In this document: piece by piece, positions 46,056 to 54,345 of the stretch
Layout of the letters: every line of letters starts with the position of its first letter
Position numbering within the stretch: position 1 is the stretch's first letter
Assembly (NCBI RefSeq): GCF_025148785.1
Contig: NZ_CP102271.1
Span: 1,273,569-1,337,568, forward strand
DNA length: 64,000 bases
Direction: 5' to 3'
Origin: Catenibacterium mitsuokai
GTDB taxonomy: Bacteria > Bacillota_I > Bacilli_A > Erysipelotrichales > Coprobacillaceae
The notes under the pieces: generated by a model
Told to the model about the DNA's origin: nothing
The model's database searches: none
What the model saw: the letters and a program-made list of their open reading frames with translations, nothing else
Translations under genes and position numbers: made by a program

Positions 46056-46846
46056 AAATAAATGTAAAAGGTGTACCAGAAACAATGATCCAGACTCTTT
46101 ATGCACGTGCTAAAGAAACAAGTCAAAAGAATCCTAAAATCAAAGATGAAATGGCTGTATCAATAGTCAAACAATTAGATTATGACTTTTCTCAAGCAGA
46201 TCAAGATAAAACAATGCGTTCTGGTGTGATTGCAAGAACAATTGTATTAGATAAGATGGTAGAGGAATATTTAGATAAACATAAGAACACTATTGTGATT
46301 AATATTGCATGTGGTCTTGATACAAGATGTTATCGTATGAAAGGAAAATATATACGCTGGTATAATCTAGATTTACCTGAAACGATGAATATAAGAAAAC
46401 AGTTTTTAATAGAAACAGGACCTATCTATCAAATCGCGAAGTCAGCTATGGATGAAACCTATACAAATACTATTCACAATGAAGGAGAAGACGTTCTAGT
46501 AATCATAGAAGGTTTGACTATGTATTTAACTGAAATTGATATTAAGAAGATCTTTTCTATTATCGAACATGCATTTTCAAATGTCACAATAATGGTTGAA
46601 GTGATGTCACCTTTTATGGTGAATCACATTAAAGAAAAATCTATAGAAGACAGTTGCGCAAAATTTACATGGGGTATAAAAAATGGGAAAGAACTAGAAA
46701 AACTTATCCCTTCATTTTCTTTTCTAAAGGAAGTAAGTCTTGTAGAGGGAATGAAGCAATTGATGCCTATATATCATGTTTTAGGTAAGATTCCTTTTAT
46801 TTCTCATGTATCTAATAAAATAATCGTGTTAGAAAAACACATTTGA
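46052..46846 (+). CDS. LCM-type SAM-dependent methyltransferase
   Basis: A 264-residue methyltransferase of the leucine carboxyl methyltransferase-like (PPM/TcmP) group. SAM motif INIACGLDTRCYRM with an acidic follow-up YNLDLPETM is characteristic. In bacteria these enzymes methylate small molecules, including polyketide-type substrates. Start 46052 overlaps the preceding stop (ATGA); a start at 46022 is less likely. Confidence 0.9.
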   Translation: MKINVKGVPETMIQTLYARAKETSQKNPKIKDEMAVSIVKQLDYDFSQADQDKTMRSGVIARTIVLDKMVEEYLDKHKNTIVINIACGLDTRCYRMKGKYIRWYNLDLPETMNIRKQFLIETGPIYQIAKSAMDETYTNTIHNEGEDVLVIIEGLTMYLTEIDIKKIFSIIEHAFSNVTIMVEVMSPFMVNHIKEKSIEDSCAKFTWGIKNGKELEKLIPSFSFLKEVSLVEGMKQLMPIYHVLGKIPFISHVSNKIIVLEKHI

Positions 46847-46853
46847 TAAAGAG

Positions 46854-47200
46854 ATGATCATAATAAATAAAAGACATTTTTATACAGAAATGGATGGGGG
46901 CTATGGTGTTTATTGGCAGTGTAAGAAAGAATCAGACTGTGCAATGATTGGCGATGATTCAGAAAACTATTTAGCCCGTACTTCTGTAAAATGGCTCCAT
47001 AAGCTTGGTTTAAATGTGATGACTATGTCTCCTGCAAAAAAGGATTATGGACATCATAATTATCCATTAGAACGTATAGAGAAAGCTATAAGATGGTTAA
47101 AAACATCCGGTAATCAAAAGATAGGAATTGTCGGTGCCTCGACCACAGGAACTCTCGCTTTAACAGCCGCTTCTTATTTTGAAGATATCACACTTACAAA
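46854..47200 (+). pseudogene. BAAT-type acyl hydrolase, N-terminal part
   Basis: A 115-codon beginning of an alpha/beta hydrolase of the bile-acid-CoA/acyl-CoA thioester hydrolase group: GYGVYWQCKKESD and IGIVGASTTGTLAL with the nucleophile elbow. Homologues continue for another 150 residues. Here the frame enters foreign sequence at about 47190 and ends at 47216. Confidence 0.75.
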
Positions 47201-47403
47201 TTGCAATGTGCAATAGAGTAGGACAAGAGAGTGAAATGAACTTCTCTGGAGAATCCATTGTAGTAGGTCCAAATGGGAAAGTTATTAAAAAAGCAAGTGA
47301 TCAGGAAGAAATCATATATGTTGATATTGATTTGTCTGACTCCAAGAAAATAAGAGAAAGTAGACCCTATACACAGCTAAGAAGAACTAAATTTTATCAA
47401 TAA
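47188..47403 (+). pseudogene. Nitrilase-family C-terminal part
   Basis: In another frame the text LQIAMCNRVGQESEMNFSGE continues to IRESRPYTQLRR, the well-known C terminus of carbon-nitrogen hydrolases. The catalytic Glu-Lys-Cys parts are missing. It is joined to the hydrolase front by a deletion. Confidence 0.8.
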
Positions 47404-47410
47404 AATTATC

Positions 47411-47441
47411 TTGCCATAAAGTAAGGTTTAGCCTTTATACT
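47411..47441 (+). promoter_or_regulatory. MerR-type promoter with 19-bp spacer (flavodoxin)
   Basis: TTGCCA, 19 bases, then TATACT. The spacer holds the dyad-like ATAAAGTAAGGTTTAGCC similar to the promoter at 42297. Distance to the flavodoxin ATG is 22 bases. Confidence 0.65.
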
Positions 47442-47463
47442 TGTAGTAAGGAGGTTTATTACT

Positions 47464-47931
47464 ATGGGTAAAATATTAGTTGCTTATTTTAGTGCAAGTG
47501 GTGTTACAAAGCATGCGGCTGAAGAAGTTGCAAAGGTGGCAGGAGCTGATCTCTATGAAATCAAACCAGAAGTCCCATATACAAAAGCAGATCTTGATTG
47601 GATGAATAAGAAATCTAGAAGCAGCATTGAAATGGAAGATAAATCAACACGCCCTGCAATTATTAAAGATAATTTAGATGTATCAAAATATGATCATATT
47701 TACTTAGGTTTTCCTATCTGGTGGTATGTTGCACCTACAATTATCAATACATTCCTAGAAGCGTATGATTTCTCTAACAAGACAATTACTCTATTCGCCA
47801 CATCAGGAAGCAGTGGTTTAGGAAATACTGTAAATGAATTAAAAGTATCAGCACCCAATGCACTCATTAAAGAAGGGTTATTACTAAATAATCTCACAAC
47901 TCAAAAAGTCAAAGAATTATTGGCCTTATGA
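47464..47931 (+). CDS. Flavodoxin
   Basis: A 155-residue flavodoxin-like protein. The FMN phosphate loop YFSASGVTKHAAEEV is at the N terminus, and the LGFPIWWYVAPTIINTF isoalloxazine loop near residue 80-95, followed by FATSGSSGLG. It belongs to the NADPH-quinone-reductase-like flavodoxins of Firmicutes. AAGGAGG precedes the ATG. It may share a MerR-type regulator with the split oxidoreductase. Confidence 0.92.
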   Translation: MGKILVAYFSASGVTKHAAEEVAKVAGADLYEIKPEVPYTKADLDWMNKKSRSSIEMEDKSTRPAIIKDNLDVSKYDHIYLGFPIWWYVAPTIINTFLEAYDFSNKTITLFATSGSSGLGNTVNELKVSAPNALIKEGLLLNNLTTQKVKELLAL

Positions 47932-47978
47932 TTATTCATAGGGCTTTTTTGATATAATAATGGAAAGGAGACATCATT

Positions 47979-48641
47979 ATGGATAAAACAATGAAAATAA
48001 CAGGTAAAGGAAAAGTATCAGTCAAGCCTGATATAATACGTCTTAATATGACAATGGAAGAATCATATAAGGAATATGAAGTCACATTAAGACAATCTAG
48101 TGAAACAACAAAAATATTGAAGGAGTTATTTGTTTCTCTAGGATTTAAAAATGATGATTTAAAAACTAGAAGCTTTGATATTAATACCAAATATGAAAGT
48201 TATAAAGCCAAAGATCAAAGCTGGAAAAAGAGATTAATAGGATATACATATACACATCATATGTTGATAGAATTTGATGCAGATAATAAGAAACTAGGTG
48301 AAATACTCTATGCTTTGGCACATAGTGTGATTACACCAGAAATCTCTATTGAATATACAGTCAGTAATCCAGAAAAGCATAAAGATAAATTATTAAAGAA
48401 TGCGATATAAGATTCAAAGCACAAAGCTGAAGTCTTAGCAAATGCTGCAGATGTTAAATTAGGTGATATCGTATCTATTGATTATTCGTGGGGTGAAATC
48501 AACTTTGTCTCAGAACCTATACAGAATTTTGCATTCGCAAGTGCAGAAAAAACAACAGGTAGTCCTGGTTATGATATAGATATTGAAGCAGACGATATTG
48601 ATGTTACAGATACAGTAACTGTGATTTGGAATATTAAGTAA
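47979..48641 (+). pseudogene. SIMPL-domain (DUF541) protein with internal stop
   Basis: The first 143 codons are a typical SIMPL domain (ITGKGKVSVKPDIIRL, YEVTLRQSSETT, YTYTHHMLIEF). A TAA at 48408-48410 interrupts; the same frame continues SKHKAEVLANAADVKLGD, VSIDYSWGEI to TAA at 48639, giving the normal family length of about 220 codons. AAAGGAGAC precedes the ATG. Single recent lesion. Confidence 0.9.
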
Positions 48642-48668
48642 TGTACGAATAGCTAGGATTGAAAGGCG

Positions 48669-48884
48669 TTGAGATGTTTGACAATAATTGAACTTATTTC
48701 AGATCTGTGTGATAGCGAAGTACTATATGCTATAACAGATGGAGGCAGTAATAATACAATTCTTGATATAGAGGACTCTGAAAAGATACAGGCAACCTTA
48801 CAGCTGACGAATGAACTCGTTAAAGGTCGAAAATCGGGTAAAGAAAAAGGTTGGCTAACATTAGAAGATGTAAAAAAATACTAG
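48669..48884 (+). CDS. Possible antitoxin-like protein
   Basis: A frame of up to 71 codons, read from a TTG or alternative start at about 48678. The end GRKSGKEKGWLTLEDVKKY is typical of Phd/RelB-like antitoxin tails. N terminus is not typical, and no toxin follows. It may be a degraded antitoxin gene. Confidence 0.4.
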   Translation: MRCLTIIELISDLCDSEVLYAITDGGSNNTILDIEDSEKIQATLQLTNELVKGRKSGKEKGWLTLEDVKKY

Positions 48885-48923
48885 GTATTATCAAATGATT
48901 TATGACAAAGGAGATGTAAAATA

Positions 48924-49643
48924 ATGAAGTTTAAAATTATAAAAGCGAATATTGTTGATGTTGCTTCAGATGCAATTGTTTTACCTGCAAATGAAGCACT
49001 TAAGGAAGGCAGTGGAACATCTAAGGCTATTTTCACTGCTGCTGGTAGAAAAGAGTTAACTAAAGCATGTAAAGAACTGGGGCATTGCAGTACAGGAAGT
49101 GCTATACCAACATTAGCCTATAATTTGAGTTCAAAATATATTATTCATGCGGTTGTGCCTAAGTGGATTGACGGAGAACATAGCGAGTATGACTTATTAA
49201 GTTCTGCATACTTAGCATCACTTAATATTGCAGAAGTGATGGGATGTGAGTCAGTCGCATTTCCACTTCTAGCATCAGGTAATAATGGCTTTGATAAGCA
49301 GCTCGCAGTTCGCATTGCTGAGGAAAGCATTAAATCATTCGAAGGTGTCAATCTAAAGAAAGTATTCCTAGTGGTTTATGGTGATACTATGGAAACTTAT
49401 ATGAAAAGCTTAGGTTATAATGTACTCGTTATCCCCGCTCATGTCAAAATGAATGATAAAAAGATCCATCATCAAGATAAACAGAAAAAACTGATTGCTG
49501 ATGGAAAAGATGTTGCACAGGATATACTTGAAGCTCAATTAGAAAAAGCTATTGAATGGATAAAGAAACCAGAAAACCAAAAGATACTATTTGAAGCTGG
49601 CATAGCAGTATTCAAGTTAGCATTTAAGAAGATTAAGAAATAA
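48924..49643 (+). CDS. Macrodomain protein
   Basis: A 239-residue protein. Residues 1-165 form a macrodomain that binds or removes ADP-ribose: AIVLPANEALKEGSGTSKAI, then FPLLASGNNGFDKQLAVRIA. A basic helical tail of about 70 residues follows. In bacteria such proteins hydrolyse O-acetyl-ADP-ribose or reverse ADP-ribosylation. AAAGGAGATG precedes the ATG. Confidence 0.9.
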   Translation: MKFKIIKANIVDVASDAIVLPANEALKEGSGTSKAIFTAAGRKELTKACKELGHCSTGSAIPTLAYNLSSKYIIHAVVPKWIDGEHSEYDLLSSAYLASLNIAEVMGCESVAFPLLASGNNGFDKQLAVRIAEESIKSFEGVNLKKVFLVVYGDTMETYMKSLGYNVLVIPAHVKMNDKKIHHQDKQKKLIADGKDVAQDILEAQLEKAIEWIKKPENQKILFEAGIAVFKLAFKKIKK

Positions 49644-49706
49644 ACTTTAGTAATGATTGATGTGCCATTACGTTATGCACCATTTGGTGATAAGAAGTTT
49701 AAACTA

Positions 49707-50582
49707 CTAAAACGTATTATGTAAAAATTCTTCACTTATAGAAATATACTTCTCAGTAAACAGACTATCCTTTTCCCAGATGAATTCAAAATTATGCTGG
49801 AGCTTAAAGTCATTTAATACAATTTCTTTTAATACACCTTTTTGTAGTTCTTCTTTAACTGCAATCTTGTAAATAAAAGAAATACCACAATCTTTCTTAG
49901 TCAAACTGATGATAGTATGCATATTTTCTATCTGTGTATAATGTATAAAATCAGAAATAGACAAACCACGTACTTTTAGACTTTCTTCAAGAATATGTCT
50001 AGTACCAGAACCTTGTTCTCGTACAAGAAGTCTTTCATCAAGAAGGTCATGTAAAGTATTGGGTATATTCTTAAACTCATGTGATGCAGCACAGACGGCA
50101 ATATAGTCCTCTGTGCTGTATTTTTTATGACTATATTTCTCTTTTGGATAATTTCCTTCCACAATAGCCATATGAATCTTACCTTGATCTAATAACTTTA
50201 ATAATTCTGCTGTATTTCCATAATGAAGATGCAGATTCATTTCAGGATGATGCTTGATAAAATCAGCTAATCTATCCACTATCGCGTACTCACCAATTGT
50301 CATAGTTACACCAATCGACAATGTTTCTATCATTCCTTCATGACTTTTTATCTCTTTTTTAATATTCTTCTCATCATTCTGCATAGTCATCAAATATTTT
50401 CTTAATATCTTTCCGGAATGTGTTAATGATAACTGTTTATTTGAATATACAAAGAGTGTTGTTTCATATTCTTCTTCTAAATAATGAATATGCTGTGATA
50501 CAGCTGGCTGAGTAATATGTAGTTGTTTTGCAGCAAGCGTATAGTTTAATGTCTCACATACTTTTAAAAAAGTATGAATACG
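49707..50582 (-). pseudogene. LysR-family regulator, 5'-truncated
   Basis: The frame has the LysR HTH (KVCETLNYTLAAKQLHITQP, AVSQHIHYLEEEYE) and the substrate-binding domain (IETLSIGVTMTIGEYA, LVREQGSGTRHILEE) in one piece. It lacks a start: a TAG stands immediately before the first helix, and about six N-terminal residues are missing. The sequence before 50582 belongs to the mobile element whose integrase is next door, so integration probably cut the gene. An internal ATG near 50393 would give only the binding domain. Confidence 0.85.
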
Positions 50583-50598
50583 ATACTAAAGAATATCG

Positions 50599-50625
50599 AA
50601 AAGTGGCTATTTAAGCCACTTTTTT
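50599..50625. terminator. Hairpin at the element edge
   Basis: AAAAGTGGCT-ATTTA-AGCCACTTTTTT; symmetrical runs allow action in both directions. It lies just behind the broken LysR start. Confidence 0.75.
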
Positions 50626-50690
50626 ATGCGTGTTTAAACTGATTTAGTTGAGAAAGATAACAAATAGGTAACGAAGAATTAATAAAAAAA

Positions 50691-50710
50691 GAGCTATCTT
50701 TCGATAGCTC
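50691..50710 (-). terminator. Terminator of the integrase gene
   Basis: GAGCTATC-TTTC-GATAGCTC; on the minus strand it is followed by seven T. It lies 130 bases after the integrase stop. Confidence 0.75.
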
Positions 50711-50842
50711 CGCAGACAGGCTCACTTAGAGTACGACTGTCGCTAGTTTCATAATAAAATACTTGGGCAAGTCTTTTTATTACGTTCTCTATTATAAAAT
50801 CAGAATTAAATTATATCAAGAACAAGTCTGAGTGAATGATCA

Positions 50843-51970
50843 CTAGACTTTTATTTTGTTTACTTCAGTCCATAATCTATTCTTTGACTCATTGGTGTAC
50901 ACATCAAATGTAATATCGTTCATTCTGTGGCCTAATACCTTCTTTCGGATATAGACATTAAGGTTATTCATTTGGCATAGCGTAGCGAATGTTTTACGCG
51001 TATCATGCATTGTATGATGTGTATTCAATAGCTTGTTTACTTTAATCAATACAGTTCTAGTAGTAAAATTAGCATAAGTTACATCTACCAGTCTCTTCTC
51101 GGGCTTTAATAATTCATCGATAACAAATTGCTTGATATCATCATGGATAGGCACGATTCTATTTTTTCCAGCCTTTGTCTTAGACCCGGTGATCATATAG
51201 CTTATGAGTCTTTCAGTGCCGTCATCATCGCATTTTTCATCAATATGAATATTATCTCTATTGATATTCAGCAGTTCATTAATTCTTACACCAGTATAGA
51301 TAAATATCAGCATTATATGCGCTTCTGGAGTATCAGCTTTCTTTAATGTTAGTATTTCATTAATAGTATAAGGTCTATGCATATCAGACTCTTCATACTT
51401 AGCAATTCTTATATAAGAAGTATAATCATCATTACGCTCAATATACTGATTAACAACAGCATATCTAAATACCTTTGTGCATATCGTCTTCATATGTACC
51501 TGTGTACTGTGGTTAGATCCATCTTCATCAAATACATCCTGAATCATTCTCAGAGTTATCTGATCTATCTTTAAATAATGCAGCTTCTTCAGATGTTTAA
51601 TTGCACCATGCATACTATTCTGTGTTTGAGATGACAACAAAGAAAACTCGTCCTTATCAAGAATATAATATATATCCAAGAATGTAGGCACTTTCTTACT
51701 CATCTTATCCTGAACCTTTTGATATACCTCAGGATCAATCTCCATTGCTTCCTTCTTGCTTATCGTATTATTCACAGTAAGAGAATACAAAGACAATGCA
51801 TTAAGCGCTTCTTGATACGTTTCAAACGTTCCAATTACTAATCTTTTCTTTTCTCCATTTGTCAGATTTCTTTCATCCAATGTAACTTTTGCGCAAAACG
51901 GCTTTCTTCTTCTGCCGCTAAGCTTTACTACCGTCCCTGATCCATTAGGACGTCTTTTATACTTTACCAT
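50843..51970 (-). CDS. int: Tyrosine integrase at the element edge
   Basis: A 375-residue phage-type integrase. An N-terminal arm-binding domain (RRPNGSGTVVKLSGRRRKPF), core-binding SAM-like domain (about 90-170), and catalytic domain with Arg in YTGVRINELL, HDTRKTFAT (HxxR) and GH in VLGHRMNDIT; the Tyr is in FDVYTNES. ATG 51970 has AAAGGA at eight bases. Its position beside the broken LysR gene marks it as the enzyme that integrates this element. Confidence 0.93.
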   Translation of the reverse strand: MVKYKRRPNGSGTVVKLSGRRRKPFCAKVTLDERNLTNGEKKRLVIGTFETYQEALNALSLYSLTVNNTISKKEAMEIDPEVYQKVQDKMSKKVPTFLDIYYILDKDEFSLLSSQTQNSMHGAIKHLKKLHYLKIDQITLRMIQDVFDEDGSNHSTQVHMKTICTKVFRYAVVNQYIERNDDYTSYIRIAKYEESDMHRPYTINEILTLKKADTPEAHIMLIFIYTGVRINELLNINRDNIHIDEKCDDDGTERLISYMITGSKTKAGKNRIVPIHDDIKQFVIDELLKPEKRLVDVTYANFTTRTVLIKVNKLLNTHHTMHDTRKTFATLCQMNNLNVYIRKKVLGHRMNDITFDVYTNESKNRLWTEVNKIKV

Positions 51971-51998
51971 AATCATATTCCTTTCTTGATTGCCTCAA

Positions 51999-52028
51999 GC
52001 GTACTAATTATGGTATAATTGAGTACGC
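51999..52028 (-). promoter_or_regulatory. Inverted repeat in the integrase promoter
   Basis: Arms GCGTACTAATTAT and ATAATTGAGTACGC (12 of 13 pairing) enclose the likely -10 region, 30 bases before the integrase start. It is a candidate operator for Xis or the element repressor. Confidence 0.6.
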
Positions 52029-52062
52029 AAAAGGACTATTTACTCGATACAAACTTTTGCTC

Positions 52063-52096
52063 GACCAATACTGTTCCCGCAGTATTGGTCTTTTTT
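52063..52096 (+). terminator. Hairpin with T-run
   Basis: GACCAATACTG-TTCCCG-CAGTATTGGTC followed by six T on the plus strand; it overlaps the stop of the minus-strand HIRAN gene by two bases, so its role for that gene is unclear. Confidence 0.65.
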
Positions 52097-52562
52097 AGTA
52101 GTTTTTTACCAAAAATTTTAAAGTAAGCTTGAACTGGTAGTCTTCTTCACTTACTAATCCATTATTATGCAATATCTTGCAAGGGCCACCGTGTATGATA
52201 AGAGTTGGATTATATATCTTATTAGCCTTTGTCCATTCCCTTATTCTCTTGCTGTATCTTTGAGGCACATAACTTAATCTACATAACTTAGCAAATATAT
52301 ACATAGCATTAGGATCATGCTCATTCTTATTATCTGTAAGAATATTAAAGTCACATGTTCTATATACATCATATTTAAAAAGTACCTTGCGGTCACCAAA
52401 GTTATCAGCAAAGTAATCCATTGAAATTGGTGCTACTTTCTGCATATATCTCTTTATTTCATCCTGAGAATATGCAGCAGAAGTTAACTCCATTTCATAG
52501 TAAGTAGTATTGTCTTTAGTTGGCTGTTGTGGTTCTTTAAATAGTTCACTGAAAAATCCCAT
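52095..52562 (-). CDS. HIRAN-like domain protein
   Basis: A 155-residue protein. The central part NEHDPNAMYIFAK followed by LSYVPQRYSKRI matches the HIRAN signature (DPNA...GYVP), a module that binds DNA ends or single strands in repair enzymes. The C terminus is beta-rich. GGAGG precedes the ATG. In phage-like elements stand-alone HIRAN proteins are common next to repressors. Confidence 0.75.
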   Translation of the reverse strand: MGFFSELFKEPQQPTKDNTTYYEMELTSAAYSQDEIKRYMQKVAPISMDYFADNFGDRKVLFKYDVYRTCDFNILTDNKNEHDPNAMYIFAKLCRLSYVPQRYSKRIREWTKANKIYNPTLIIHGGPCKILHNNGLVSEEDYQFKLTLKFLVKNY

Positions 52563-52603
52563 GTTGTTTTCCTCCTTTCGCCCATTTTATAAATGGGCTT
52601 TTT

Positions 52604-52867
52604 TTACTTTTCATCCATCTTTTTTTGGATTTTTTGTGTGAAATCATTAATGTCAGCTTCATACATAGATATTAGTTTTACTAAATCAATTGATGAAATA
52701 TTATTTCTGCCATTCTCGATTTCAGATATCCATGATTTTGTTTTACAAAAACGATTAGCAACATCTTCCATTGTATAAGAAGTATTTTTTCTAAGCTGTC
52801 TCAATAGCATACCTTGATATTTTAATAGCTCAGATGTGTGCTCATCTTCTATTTTTTTCTTCTTCAT
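52604..52867 (-). CDS. XRE-family repressor
   Basis: An 87-residue DNA-binding protein. HTH at LLRQLRKNTSYTMEDVANRF, then KSWISEIENGRN. Start 52867 is chosen for the AGGAGGTG site; the upstream part of the frame is promoter DNA. It is divergent from a small Cro-like gene with palindromes in between, the classic lysogeny-switch layout. A hairpin (GCCCATTTTATAAATGGGC) lies just before the next gene. Confidence 0.9.
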   Translation of the reverse strand: MKKKKIEDEHTSELLKYQGMLLRQLRKNTSYTMEDVANRFCKTKSWISEIENGRNNISSIDLVKLISMYEADINDFTQKIQKKMDEK

Positions 52868-52910
52868 CAAATACACCTCCTGTATATAATATAACAAAAA
52901 GAACATAAAT

Positions 52911-52995
52911 AATGTATAAAAATACATTAATTCTGTAAAAAAGTTCTTAAAGTACATTGACAATGTATTTAGTCGATAGTACACTATAAATGTAC
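52911..52995. promoter_or_regulatory. Three palindromic operators of the switch
   Basis: Palindromes built on the same TGTAC/TACATT word: 52911-52928 (AATGTAT-AAAA-ATACATT), 52953-52967 (TACATTGACAATGTA, perfect) and 52979-52995 (GTAC...GTAC with ACTATAAAT). A fourth, weaker site is at 53244-53259 behind the Cro-like gene. They occupy the promoters of both divergent genes. Confidence 0.8.
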
Positions 52996-53011
52996 AAGGA
53001 GATGAATGCAA

Positions 53012-53227
53012 ATGAACGAACAAATCAGATTAACCCCAAAAGCAATCCGTATCAATATGGGGTACTCACAATCTCAAATGGCATCAGAAATTAATAAGTA
53101 CGTGCCAATGGATGAGCGAAAGTACAAAGAAAGAGAAAACAAAATTTCTAAATGGACCGGTCTAGAGATCATTGCTTTTGCAAAAGTCGCAAATATATCA
53201 GATATCAGAATCATTAAATTAGATTAA
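53012..53227 (+). CDS. Cro-like DNA-binding protein
   Basis: A 71-residue basic protein with HTH-like LTPKAIRINMGYSQSQMASEI. ATG 53012 has AAGGAG at suitable distance. It lies opposite the XRE repressor and between operator sites, so it probably is its antagonist. Family text is short and assignment rests on context. Confidence 0.7.
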   Translation: MNEQIRLTPKAIRINMGYSQSQMASEINKYVPMDERKYKERENKISKWTGLEIIAFAKVANISDIRIIKLD

Positions 53228-53422
53228 TTTTTTTAATCTATTTGTACATCATAAATGTATTTTATATCATGCCCACATACAGCCATATCACTAACCATTT
53301 TTTTAAACTATCCCATAGAATAAAAGTAAAAGTTTTGTATCGAGTATCTTTTCATTAAGTTAAATGACTATCAATAAGTGGTATGGATCTATGTGGGTGT
53401 GATTACAAGGAGGTGATGGAAA

Positions 53423-53626
53423 ATGCGAACAGCAAATAAAAATGAATACTCAATGAGTATTCAGGAGGCAATGGATATGACAGGAATGTCCAGGAACTTC
53501 ATTCTTAATGCAGTAGAACAGGGTAAATGGCCAGGTACTGTTATTACAGTAAAGGGTCGTAGATCGGTTCATATTCCAAGAATTGCATTTATGCATTATC
53601 TAGGCATATCTGAAGATAACAATTAA
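53423..53626 (+). CDS. Excisionase-like HTH protein
   Basis: A 67-residue winged-helix protein (MSIQEAMDMTGMSRNFILNA, then GRRSVHIPRIAFMHYL), as in Xis/HTH_17 proteins. AAGGAGGTGATGG precedes the ATG. Excisionase for the edge integrase or a transcription regulator. Confidence 0.7.
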   Translation: MRTANKNEYSMSIQEAMDMTGMSRNFILNAVEQGKWPGTVITVKGRRSVHIPRIAFMHYLGISEDNN

Positions 53627-53641
53627 ATATTAAACAAATTT

Positions 53642-53776
53642 ATAGGCATCTAAGGCCGGAGGATTGATATTTTTTCTAAGACATTAGTTATTTTCATTAA
53701 TTTTCACTTTCGATATAGAACCTTTGTAGGATGGATGCATGTAGCTTTTACTGGTCCTCCGGCGCTAGATGCCTAT
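53642..53776 (+). repeat. Large inverted repeat (22-bp arms, 91-nt loop)
   Basis: Arms at 53642-53663 and 53755-53776 pair in 20 of 22 positions (core TAGGCATCT and CCGGAGGA). The loop has no gene. It lies between two genes on the same strand, so a transcript would fold into a long stem. Candidate small RNA, processing site or replication-related cruciform. Confidence 0.7.
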
Positions 53777-53810
53777 GAATAATTAGAATCCAAAGAAAGG
53801 AGGATTAAAC

Positions 53811-54041
53811 ATGCTTAAGGAGAAGAAGACTTATGAACTATTTTTCTGTGATCCTGATGGAGCACGTAGAAAGATAGATACTATTCCTGATTATTGTAAA
53901 GCCGTTGTAACCGCAAGAGGATATTCTACCAGTTTTAAGAGTGATGTAATCATTCATGAAGTATCGGGAAATAAGATGACAGGTAGAATGATGCTCTACT
54001 CATATGCCTCAGGGCAATGGTGGAGACCTCTAAATAGCTAA
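53811..54041 (+). CDS. Small uncharacterised element protein
   Basis: A 76-residue protein (MLKEKKTYELFFCDPDGARR), beta-rich in prediction. AAAGGAGG precedes the ATG. No family recognised; single gene between two hairpins. Confidence 0.6.
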   Translation: MLKEKKTYELFFCDPDGARRKIDTIPDYCKAVVTARGYSTSFKSDVIIHEVSGNKMTGRMMLYSYASGQWWRPLNS

Positions 54042-54048
54042 AAAAAAT

Positions 54049-54071
54049 GGAATGCTAAGCGATAGCATTCC
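54049..54071. terminator. Hairpin after 76-aa gene
   Basis: Perfect stem GGAATGCTA-AGCGA-TAGCATTCC, with an A-run before it and no T-run behind. On the minus strand it would be a good terminator; for plus-strand genes it may still aid 3'-end formation. Confidence 0.5.
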
Positions 54072-54158
54072 GGTGTGTCTTTAAGCGAATTCTGAATGAG
54101 CCTCTTTTCGAGGCAACTTCATTATAACAGATATTGAAGAAAAAAGGAGCGATTTTGA

Positions 54159-54344
54159 ATGAAAAAATTAAATAAGAATAGGGCGTTATGCCTTTTATCA
54201 GATGTATGCATATTAGTGATTCTAATTTCCATGGTTCTTACAGGGAACAACTGGAACTCAACAGAAGTGAAAGTCTTCTGCTGCAGTTCTTTGTTCATGA
54301 ATATGCTGTTCGTGCAGTATTTCTTGATTATGGGAGGTAGATAA
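54159..54344 (+). CDS. Small two-helix membrane protein
   Basis: A 61-residue protein with two hydrophobic helices (about 10-28 and 38-57). AAAGGAGCG precedes the ATG. It ends directly at the start of the 200-residue gene. Holin-like in size but without further support. Confidence 0.55.
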   Translation: MKKLNKNRALCLLSDVCILVILISMVLTGNNWNSTEVKVFCCSSLFMNMLFVQYFLIMGGR

Positions 54345-54345
54345 C

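Noticed and set aside
54049-54071. Plus-strand intrinsic terminator after the 76-aa gene
   Set aside because: The stem is perfect but no T-run follows on the plus strand, so it is listed only as a hairpin of uncertain role.
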